NCBI GenBank assembly: GCA_031273075.1
Contig: JAISSM010000067.1
Coordinates: 1 to 5,281, forward strand
Origin: Rickettsiales bacterium
Lineage (GTDB): Bacteria > Pseudomonadota > Alphaproteobacteria > Rs-D84
DNA length: 5,281 nt
Direction: 5' to 3'
The notes beneath the pieces were generated by a model. It had not been told where the DNA came from and ran no database searches. It saw only the letters and a list, made by a program, of their open reading frames with translations. Shown one piece after another: positions 1 to 5,281 of the stretch. Position 1 is the stretch's first letter; each line of letters starts with the position of its first letter. Made by a program: the position numbers and the translations under genes.

Positions 1-2268
1 CGCCTTGTTGAACGCGTATTCCGCGAATTTCTCGAACTGGTTGTAAAGCTCCTCCGCCTGGGGCGCCGTCAAAGTTTTTTCCCTTGCGCAGCCCTCCGTG
101 AATTTCACCCGATACGAATCCATAAGCTCTTTTATCTTTTTGCCCATCGCCTTCCGTACGCCGTCCGCGTCGCCCCTTGTAAAGCCGGCCAGGACGCGCG
201 TCAAGGACATGACCTGTTCCTGATAGACTATGATCCCGTACGTTTCCTTCAAAATTTCCTCCGCCAAGGGATGCGGGTACGACACCGTTTCCTCTCCGTG
301 CATGCGCGCGATATAGCTCGGTATAAACGCGGCGGGGCCCGGGCGGTTCAACGCGTTAAGCGCGATGATGTTCGCAAAGTGCGTCGGCTTCATCGACAAA
401 AGGTATTTCTGCATATGCGGCGCATCGAACTGAAACACGCCCAAGGTCCATCCGTTCTGCCAGATTTTTTTATAGACTTCCGGATCTTCCAGCGGTATCT
501 GCTCCGGATCGATCCCGACGCCGTGATTTTTCCTTATCATTTCCGCCGCGTATTTCACTATCGACAAAGTTTCAAGCCCGAGAAAGTCGAATTTTATCAG
601 GCCGCTTTGCTCCAAATAATGCCCGTCGAACTGCGACGACGGCATCACGTTCGCCGGGTCCCGATAGACCGGCGCGATCGCGGTCGTCGGCCGGTCGCCT
701 ATGACGACGCCGCAAGCGTGCTGGCCCAGATTCCTGTACGTCCCCTCTATTTTGCACGCTATGTCGACGGCGCGGGCCATATCCGGATTTTCGGACAAAA
801 AGGCCCGTATGTCCGAATCGGACAAAACTTTTTTAAGCTTGTTCGCGTCCATCGGGATCATTTTGGAAAAGCGGTCCGATTTCGTGTACGGAATCCCGAA
901 CACGCGCCCGACGTCCCTTATCGCGCCGCGCGCCTGCAAACTTCCGAACGTGATGATCCGGCAGATGTGGTCGCGGCCGTATTTGCCCTGGATGTATTCC
1001 ATGATGCGCTCTATGCCCGACGGTTCGAAGTCTATGTCGAAGTCCGGCATCGAGATGCGGTCGGGATTAAGAAACCTTTCGAACAGAAGGCCGTATTTAA
1101 GCGGGTCCAGTTTGGTGATGCCCAGCGACCACGACACCACGCTTCCGGCGCCGCTTCCGCGGCCGGGGCCGACCGCTATGTCGTTTCGCTCCGCCCACTT
1201 TATATAGTCCGCGACGATCAGAAAATATCCGGGGAATCCCATTTTTATCACGACGTCCAATTCGAACTTCAATTGTTCGAAATATTTTTCCCTGTCTTCG
1301 ACGCCGGTCTCCTTAAGGCGCCTTTCAAGCCCCTCCGTCGCCGCCTTGGTCAGCATTCCGCACTCTTCGTCGAAACTTGTTCCGAATTTCGGCAGCAACG
1401 GTTTCTCGCGCACGTTGACCATGAACGCGCATCTTCGCGCGATCGCGACCGTGTTTTCCACCGCCTCCGGCAAATCGGAAAAAAGCGACGCCATTTCATC
1501 CGGCGATTTGAAGTACTGTTCCGTGTTCGCGCGCGGCCGCGCTTCGTCGATGACTTTCGTCTGGGTCAAAATGCAGTGCAGGGCGTCCGCGGCCTCGTAA
1601 TCCTCCATCCGCGCAAAGCACACGTCGTTCGTCGCGACCAGGGGAATGTTTTTTTCCTTCGCCAGTTTCAAGAACGCCGGTTCCGTCTTTATCTGTTCCG
1701 AAAGGCCGAAGCGCGACAGTTCCATATAAAACCTGTCGCCAAATATAGATAAAAATTTATCGGCCAGATCCGCGGCAAGTTGGTCCTGATTCTCCAAAAC
1801 CGCCATGCCGATCGGGCCCGTGTGTCCGCCGGACAAACATATCAGGCCGTTCGAATGTTCCGCCAATTCCCCGATCGACACGTGCGGGCCAAGATGCCAG
1901 TCTTCGCCGCGCATGTACATGACTTCGGAAAGGGCGCAAAGGTTCAAATAGCCTTCGCGGTCCTTCGCCAAAAGGACGATTTTCGACATTTGGCCAAGGC
2001 GCAGGATTTTCGGGTCGGCGTTGTGGTGGTTAAGCGACAGGGTGATCCCGATTACGGGCTGAATCCCTTCGGCAGGCGCGCGATCCGACAATTCCGCCGC
2101 GCCGGTCATAAGATTCGTGTCCGTGATCGCGACGGCGGGGATGCAGTATTCCTTGCAGAACGAAATCATGTTCGGGCGGTCCGGCTCTTTCTTGTCCGGC
2201 GAAATAAACAGCGTTCCGAACCCGACGGAATACTGCGAATGCACGCGAAGATGGACAAACTTATACAT
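1..2268 (-). CDS. dnaE: DNA polymerase III subunit alpha (DnaE), 3' end outside the window
   Basis: Replicative DNA polymerase catalytic subunit, C-family, DnaE1 type. The first 756 residues are visible; relatives have about 1150-1180, so roughly a third (rest of the fingers, beta-binding, OB-fold and tau-binding parts) lies beyond the left edge. Residues 1-280 are the PHP domain, beginning FVHLRVHSQYS. It looks metal-free as in E. coli: Arg8 replaces the first His of HxH, and TDTN (49-52) lacks the usual His. The palm follows with GPGRGSGAGS (368-377) and PDFDIDF (408-414). Asp411 and Asp413 match E. coli Asp401 and Asp403, and Asp561 in KFDFLGL matches Asp555. Later blocks are NRPGP (641-645), YGIIVYQEQVM (677-687) and RKAMGKK (705-711). 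The ATG at 2268 fits the family N-terminus, and an in-frame stop lies three codons upstream. No Shine-Dalgarno sequence precedes it; the upstream DNA is an AT-rich heptad repeat. TDTN and GIQPVIG suggest Alphaproteobacteria. Confidence 0.97.
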   Translation of the reverse strand, partial: MYKFVHLRVHSQYSVGFGTLFISPDKKEPDRPNMISFCKEYCIPAVAITDTNLMTGAAELSDRAPAEGIQPVIGITLSLNHHNADPKILRLGQMSKIVLLAKDREGYLNLCALSEVMYMRGEDWHLGPHVSIGELAEHSNGLICLSGGHTGPIGMAVLENQDQLAADLADKFLSIFGDRFYMELSRFGLSEQIKTEPAFLKLAKEKNIPLVATNDVCFARMEDYEAADALHCILTQTKVIDEARPRANTEQYFKSPDEMASLFSDLPEAVENTVAIARRCAFMVNVREKPLLPKFGTSFDEECGMLTKAATEGLERRLKETGVEDREKYFEQLKFELDVVIKMGFPGYFLIVADYIKWAERNDIAVGPGRGSGAGSVVSWSLGITKLDPLKYGLLFERFLNPDRISMPDFDIDFEPSGIERIMEYIQGKYGRDHICRIITFGSLQARGAIRDVGRVFGIPYTKSDRFSKMIPMDANKLKKVLSDSDIRAFLSENPDMARAVDIACKIEGTYRNLGQHACGVVIGDRPTTAIAPVYRDPANVMPSSQFDGHYLEQSGLIKFDFLGLETLSIVKYAAEMIRKNHGVGIDPEQIPLEDPEVYKKIWQNGWTLGVFQFDAPHMQKYLLSMKPTHFANIIALNALNRPGPAAFIPSYIARMHGEETVSYPHPLAEEILKETYGIIVYQEQVMSLTRVLAGFTRGDADGVRKAMGKKIKELMDSYRVKFTEGCAREKTLTAPQAEELYNQFEKFAEYAFNKA

Positions 2269-2300
2269 AATTATTAATTATAAATTATTAATTATTAATC
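2269..2300. repeat. Left arm of inverted heptad repeat
   Basis: On the plus strand, four consecutive 7-base units occupy 2271-2298. The first, third and fourth are TTATTAA and the second is TTATAAA; a final TC follows. The same heptads occur in inverted orientation at 2674-2710. The innermost 18 bases (2283-2300) are a perfect inverted match to 2674-2691, and allowing one extra heptad in the right arm extends the match further. The arm starts one base after the dnaE ATG, and the stop codon of the four-helix bundle gene lies within it (2288-2290). Confidence 0.85.
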
Positions 2301-2659
2301 TTTTTGTGTGTTTTTGATTTCATTGCTTTTATTATACTGGTAAGTAATTTCGCTATTTCCGTACAATCTTGATATATACTATTAAATTGTTTTTCCGTTA
2401 TAAAATCAGCCCTTTTCAGTAAGCGTAGCCAATACATAGTTTCCGAGCATTCCTTTTGCGATATGGACAGTTTGTTTATAAAATCACCGTCGCTTACCCC
2501 GTGAACGGATTCCGCCAAGTTCGCGCCGATACTTGTTCCACAGCGAATAATTTGCTTTGATATCACGTTTTCATTTTTCTTTTTTGTTAAAAATACATAT
2601 AATTTTACTATCCTCAGCGCCAGGTCTTCACTTTTCTCAAACGCAATGTTATTCGCCAT
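2288..2659 (-). CDS. Four-helix bundle protein, 23S rRNA intervening-sequence (S23/IVP) family
   Basis: A 123-residue protein of the small family first seen in 23S rRNA intervening sequences of Leptospira and relatives (23S_rRNA_IVP / four helix bundle; the Avd accessory protein of diversity-generating retroelements is a structural relative). The family signature is clear: TSIGANLAES (42-51), then DFINKLSISQKECSET (58-73) and YWLRLLKRA (75-83). Four amphipathic helices can be expected, with no signal peptide or membrane segment. The molecular role of stand-alone members is not established; the basic surface of Avd binds nucleic acid, so RNA or DNA binding is a reasonable guess only. The start at 2659 is supported by AAGGGG five bases upstream. 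The stop and last residues (INN) are encoded by the left heptad arm. No reverse transcriptase or variable-repeat pair is visible, so a retroelement role has no support here. Its AT-rich composition differs from secA and dnaE, suggesting transfer. Confidence 0.93.
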   Translation of the reverse strand: MANNIAFEKSEDLALRIVKLYVFLTKKKNENVISKQIIRCGTSIGANLAESVHGVSDGDFINKLSISQKECSETMYWLRLLKRADFITEKQFNSIYQDCTEIAKLLTSIIKAMKSKTHKKINN

Positions 2660-2664
2660 TATTT

Positions 2665-2670
2665 CCCCTT
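2665..2670 (-). promoter_or_regulatory. Ribosome binding site of the four-helix bundle gene
   Basis: AAGGGG on the minus strand lies five bases before the ATG at 2659. It sits just inside the right heptad arm, so the gene carries its own translation signal within the cassette and need not depend on secA translation. Confidence 0.75.
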
Positions 2671-2673
2671 ATT

Positions 2674-2710
2674 GATTAATAATTAATAATTAATAATTTA
2701 TAATTTATAA
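2674..2710. repeat. Right arm of inverted heptad repeat
   Basis: Read on the minus strand from 2710 down, there are two TTATAAA units (2710-2697), three TTATTAA units (2696-2676), and then TC. This is the same series as the left arm in inverted orientation, with one more heptad. The bases just outside (2717-2711, GAATTAA) resemble a sixth, diverged unit and contain the secA stop codon. TATAAA within this arm could act as a -10 element for the small gene, but no matching -35 stands out. Confidence 0.85.
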
Positions 2711-5179
2711 TTAATTCTGTTTCATGTTTATTCTACACAGGTACATAAGCGTGTTTTGTTTGAAGTTCATGATCGTGGTTTTGAACAGTTCCAGCGCCTC
2801 TCTCTTATAATCGTACAGCGGGTTTTTCTGGGCATAGCCGCGCAGTCCTATTCCCGTTTGCAAAAAGTCCATCGACGCCAAGTGTTTCCGCCAATTTATA
2901 TCCAACGACTGAAGCGCGCACTGCTTCATCGCCGCCGCCATCGTTTCGTCCCCGTATTCCTGGCGGCGCGATTCCAATCGTTCCCGCGCCAGGCGCATCA
3001 GGGTTTCGAACGCCTTCGTTTCCGTGACCGTTTCGTCCCGCTTCCAATTGTCCAAATCCGTGATATCCAATCCGAACGTCATTTTCATCGCGTTGTTTAT
3101 GCCGTCCGTATTCCAATCCTGTCTGTGCGATTTTTCGGGAATGTTGGCCTCGCACACATGCTCTATCACATCGCCCATAATCTCCGCGACAAAGCCCGCA
3201 AGGTCGTTCGAATGCATAAGGTCGTCGCGCTGTTTATAAATAACCTTTCTTTGGTCGTTCATAACGTCGTCGTATTTAAGAAGTTCCTTGCGCGCTTCGA
3301 AATACCGGGCCTCGACCCTTTTCTGCGCCTTTTCAAGCGCCCTCGTAATCCACGGGTGCGTTATCGCCTCGTTCGGCTGAAGCCCCAGAGTGGTCAACAT
3401 TCCCTGAAGCCTTGTCGCGCCGAAGATCCGCATCAAATCGTCGTCCAGCGATAAAAAGAATTTGGAATCGCCCGGATCGCCCTGACGCCCCGACCGGCCG
3501 CGAAGCTGATTATCTATGCGGCGCGATTCGTGCCTCTCCGTTCCGATCACGTAAAGTCCGCCCGCCTCCAAGACCTCTTTTTTCTGACGCTCTATCCTTT
3601 CATATATTTCGGTTTTCTCCGCGTCCGTCATATCCTCTTTTTCGCCGATCAGAAACTCCGCGTTGCCGCCAAGTTTTATGTCCGTGCCGCGGCCCGCCAT
3701 ATTGGTCGCGATGGTCAATGCCCCCGGCGCGCCGGCCTGGGCGATTATATGCGCCTCTTTCTCGTGATGTTTCGCGTTCAGTATCGCGGGTTTTATTTTA
3801 AGCTCTTTTTCAACCAGCCGCGCCAGCTCTTCCGATTTCTCAATTGTCGTTGTTCCGACAAGAACCGGTTGTTTGCGCGAAACGCAATTTTTTATTTCCG
3901 CCAAGATCGCGGCGAATTTTTCCTCTTTGTTCCTGTATATTTCGTCGTGATGGTCGGCGCGCATAACGGGGCGATTCGTCGGAATCGCGACGACGCGCAG
4001 TTTATAAATCTCGTCGAACTCCGCCGCCTCCGTCATCGCGGTGCCGGTCATTCCGGACAACGTCGGATAAAGGCGGAACAGATTCTGATACGATATGGAC
4101 GAGACCGTTTGATTTTCGGATTGGATTTCGACACGCTCTTTCGCCTCTATCGCCTGGTGCAGTCCGCGCGACAATCTCCGGCCGGTCATCACGCGGCCCG
4201 TGAATTCGTCCACCAACAGCACCTCGCCGTCGCGCACGACGTAATTCACGTTTTTTTGGTAAAGTTTGTGCGCCAACAGCGCCTGTTGAACATGCATGAC
4301 AAGCTGGGCGTTTTCGGGCGCGTAAAGATTGTCGCCGCTTAAAATCCCGGCCTCGGCCAACAGGCGCGTCACGGTTTCGACACCCGCGTCCGTCAAAGTC
4401 ACGTGCCGGTCCTTTTCGTCCTTTTTGAAATCCGCGTCGGAAATTTTTCCTATCACCGCGTCCACCTTGTTGTAAAGTTCGGACGAATCCTCCGCGGCGC
4501 CGGAAATAATAAGGGGCGTCCGCGCCTCGTCTATCAATATGCTGTCGACCTCGTCCACTATGGCGTAAAAAAACGGCCGTTGCACCAAATGCGCGGAATC
4601 GAATTTCATATTGTCGCGAAGGTAATCGAAACCGACCTCCGAATTCGTGGCGTACGTGATGTCGCAGTCGTACGCGGCGCGCCTTTCGTCGTCCTCCATA
4701 TCGTGCTGAATCACGCCGACCGTCATGCCCAAAAATTTATAGACGCGGCCCATCCACTCCGAATCGCGGAGCGCGAGGTAATCGTTAACGGTTATAAGGT
4801 GCGCGCCTTTGCCTTGCAGGGCCTTCAAATAAAGCGCCAGGGTCGCGACAAGGGTTTTGCCTTCGCCGGTTTTCATTTCGCATATCATGCCGTCGCTTAG
4901 AACCATTCCGCCGACAAGCTGAACATTATAATGCCTCTCTCCCAACGTTCTGGTCGCGGCCTCTCTTACCGTTGCGAAAACATTCGGAAGTATGTCGGAT
5001 TCTTTCGCGCCGGAGGCCAGTTTTTCGCGGAAAATCCGCGTCTGGTCCCGCAACTCTTCGTCCGACATGGCCTTATACCGCGGCCCCAGGTCGTTTATTA
5101 TCGAAACCGTTTTTTCGTATGATTTGACCAATCTTTCGTTCGCGGAACCAAGCAATTTTCTTAATAAACCGGTGAACAT
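2711..5179 (-). CDS. secA: Preprotein translocase ATPase SecA, lacking the C-terminal zinc tail
   Basis: SecA is the motor ATPase that pushes unfolded preproteins through the SecYEG channel at the inner membrane. This protein has 822 residues. Walker A is MKTGEGKT (102-109, Lys108) and Walker B is VDEVDS (208-213), both numbered as in E. coli. The preprotein-binding domain follows at about 220-370. The second motor domain has TNMAGRGTDIKLGG (492-505) and the arginine-finger block RGRSGRQGDPG (560-570). The helical scaffold and two-helix finger include WRKHLASMDFLQTG (763-776) and GYAQKNP (781-787). It stops soon after, at INMKQN, with no Cys-rich SecB/lipid-binding tail (E. coli SecA has 901 residues). 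I chose the ATG at 5179 because AAGGAAAG lies just upstream and MFTGLLRKLLGS aligns with the family start. An in-frame ATG at 5200 would add seven residues, but that stretch contains the ribosome binding site. The stop codon abuts the heptad repeat. Confidence 0.98.
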   Translation of the reverse strand: MFTGLLRKLLGSANERLVKSYEKTVSIINDLGPRYKAMSDEELRDQTRIFREKLASGAKESDILPNVFATVREAATRTLGERHYNVQLVGGMVLSDGMICEMKTGEGKTLVATLALYLKALQGKGAHLITVNDYLALRDSEWMGRVYKFLGMTVGVIQHDMEDDERRAAYDCDITYATNSEVGFDYLRDNMKFDSAHLVQRPFFYAIVDEVDSILIDEARTPLIISGAAEDSSELYNKVDAVIGKISDADFKKDEKDRHVTLTDAGVETVTRLLAEAGILSGDNLYAPENAQLVMHVQQALLAHKLYQKNVNYVVRDGEVLLVDEFTGRVMTGRRLSRGLHQAIEAKERVEIQSENQTVSSISYQNLFRLYPTLSGMTGTAMTEAAEFDEIYKLRVVAIPTNRPVMRADHHDEIYRNKEEKFAAILAEIKNCVSRKQPVLVGTTTIEKSEELARLVEKELKIKPAILNAKHHEKEAHIIAQAGAPGALTIATNMAGRGTDIKLGGNAEFLIGEKEDMTDAEKTEIYERIERQKKEVLEAGGLYVIGTERHESRRIDNQLRGRSGRQGDPGDSKFFLSLDDDLMRIFGATRLQGMLTTLGLQPNEAITHPWITRALEKAQKRVEARYFEARKELLKYDDVMNDQRKVIYKQRDDLMHSNDLAGFVAEIMGDVIEHVCEANIPEKSHRQDWNTDGINNAMKMTFGLDITDLDNWKRDETVTETKAFETLMRLARERLESRRQEYGDETMAAAMKQCALQSLDINWRKHLASMDFLQTGIGLRGYAQKNPLYDYKREALELFKTTIMNFKQNTLMYLCRINMKQN

Positions 5180-5183
5180 AAAT

Positions 5184-5191
5184 CTTTCCTT
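5184..5191 (-). promoter_or_regulatory. Ribosome binding site of secA; decides the start
   Basis: AAGGAAAG on the minus strand ends four bases before the ATG at 5179, with the AGGA core seven bases from it. The site lies inside the codons that follow the in-frame ATG at 5200, which argues that 5179, not 5200, is used. Confidence 0.75.
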
Positions 5192-5203
5192 TCGTGTCAT
5201 CCT

Positions 5204-5232
5204 TGTATAGTAAAAACAGGGCGGAAATGCAA
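5204..5232 (-). promoter_or_regulatory. Candidate sigma70-type promoter of secA
   Basis: On the minus strand, TTGCAT (5232-5227) and TATACA (5209-5204) are separated by exactly 17 bases. The hexamers match consensus at 3 of 6 and 4 of 6 positions. Transcription would start near 5197, giving a short leader of about 20 bases that contains the secA ribosome binding site. This is the only reasonable promoter I can see for the three-gene run. The match is modest, and a promoter upstream of the window cannot be excluded. Confidence 0.4.
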
Positions 5233-5235
5233 GGG

Positions 5236-5270
5236 TTAGTTATTAGTTACTAGTTGATGATTATAGTTTA
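5236..5270. repeat. Second heptad array upstream of secA
   Basis: On the plus strand there are two perfect TTAGTTA units (5236-5249), one CTAGTTG (5250-5256), and then more diverged 7-base units to about 5270. TTAGTTA differs by one base (G for A) from TTAATTA, which is a rotation of the TTATTAA unit at 2269-2300. The array has the same orientation as that left arm. It begins a few bases upstream of the candidate -35 box of secA and runs into AT-rich DNA at the window edge. No gene can be seen in 5201-5281. Confidence 0.55.
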
Positions 5271-5281
5271 TTTATATTGAC

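Larger units (their letters stand above)
2269..2710 (-). mobile_element. Candidate cassette: four-helix bundle gene between inverted heptad arrays
   Basis: This 442-base interval is a self-contained unit between secA and dnaE. It has an inverted heptad array at each end, a spacer of 373 bases (2301-2673), and one small gene filling almost all of it. Its base composition contrasts with its neighbours: only 15 of the 60 bases at 2341-2400 are G or C, while the flanking genes are visibly GC-rich. There is no transposase, integrase or reverse transcriptase in it, and I see no convincing target-site duplication. If it moves, the machinery would have to come from elsewhere. 23S rRNA intervening sequences have the same plan (terminal inverted repeats plus an optional gene of this protein family), which is why I call it an element. 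Mobility is inference; the alternative is a resident gene flanked by simple repeats. Confidence 0.5.

Noticed and set aside
271..1752. A 493-codon open frame on the plus strand
   Set aside because: It lies entirely antisense to dnaE. Its translation is rich in Arg, His, Phe and Val with no recognisable domain, as expected from the complement of GC-rich coding sequence. The minus strand gives an unmistakable DnaE with all catalytic residues.
1780..2277. A 165-codon plus-strand frame ending in the left heptad arm
   Set aside because: It is antisense to the dnaE N-terminus and ends only because the repeat supplies a stop. No motif or ribosome binding site supports it.
2269..2300. Intrinsic terminator between the four-helix gene and dnaE
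   Set aside because: There is no GC-rich hairpin followed by a T-run on the minus strand; the sequence is only A and T repeats.
2288..2659. Diversity-generating retroelement suggested by the Avd-like fold
   Set aside because: No reverse transcriptase, template/variable repeat pair or target protein is visible. The sequence is closer to the stand-alone IVP-type family.
2266..2717. Target-site duplication around the cassette
   Set aside because: The bases outside the two arms (dnaE start side and secA stop side) share no convincing direct repeat beyond short A/T matches expected by chance.
3530..4342. A 270-codon open frame on the plus strand, with others at 2756-3454 and 4403-4900
   Set aside because: All lie antisense to secA, have biased Arg/Phe/Val-rich composition and show no family motifs. 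They are shadows of the secA frame.

Overview
The window reads as part of a bacterial chromosome, most likely from an uncultured alphaproteobacterium. Both large proteins have alphaproteobacterial features: the DnaE PHP region has a TDTN signature followed by GIQPVIG, and SecA has the long conserved blocks VREAATRTLGERH and LEKAQKRVEARYFEARKELL. This placement comes from remembered family sequences, not from a search.

All recognisable genes are on the minus strand, so the reading order is right to left. The order is secA (preprotein translocase ATPase, 5179-2711), a small 23S rRNA intervening-sequence-type four-helix bundle gene (2659-2288), and dnaE (replicative DNA polymerase III alpha subunit, start at 2268), which runs off the left edge after 756 codons. 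The first 2268 bases are one continuous dnaE frame that lacks only its 3' end. A weak candidate promoter and a good Shine-Dalgarno sequence precede secA. I see no intrinsic terminator between the three genes, so co-transcription is plausible.

The most interesting part is the 442-base interval between secA and dnaE (2269-2710). It is AT-rich against GC-rich neighbours and is bounded at both ends by tandem 7-base repeats (TTATTAA with TTATAAA variants) in inverted orientation. The interval fits tightly: the secA stop codon touches one arm, the four-helix gene ends inside the other arm, and the dnaE start codon directly abuts that arm. It looks like a discrete cassette dropped between two essential genes, resembling in layout the intervening sequences of 23S rRNA but located in a messenger RNA. 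A second array of nearly the same heptad (TTAGTTA) lies just upstream of secA at the right edge and may be the end of another such unit outside the window.

SecA and DnaE are housekeeping genes with intact visible catalytic motifs. SecA ends right after its helical scaffold region and has no C-terminal zinc-binding tail.
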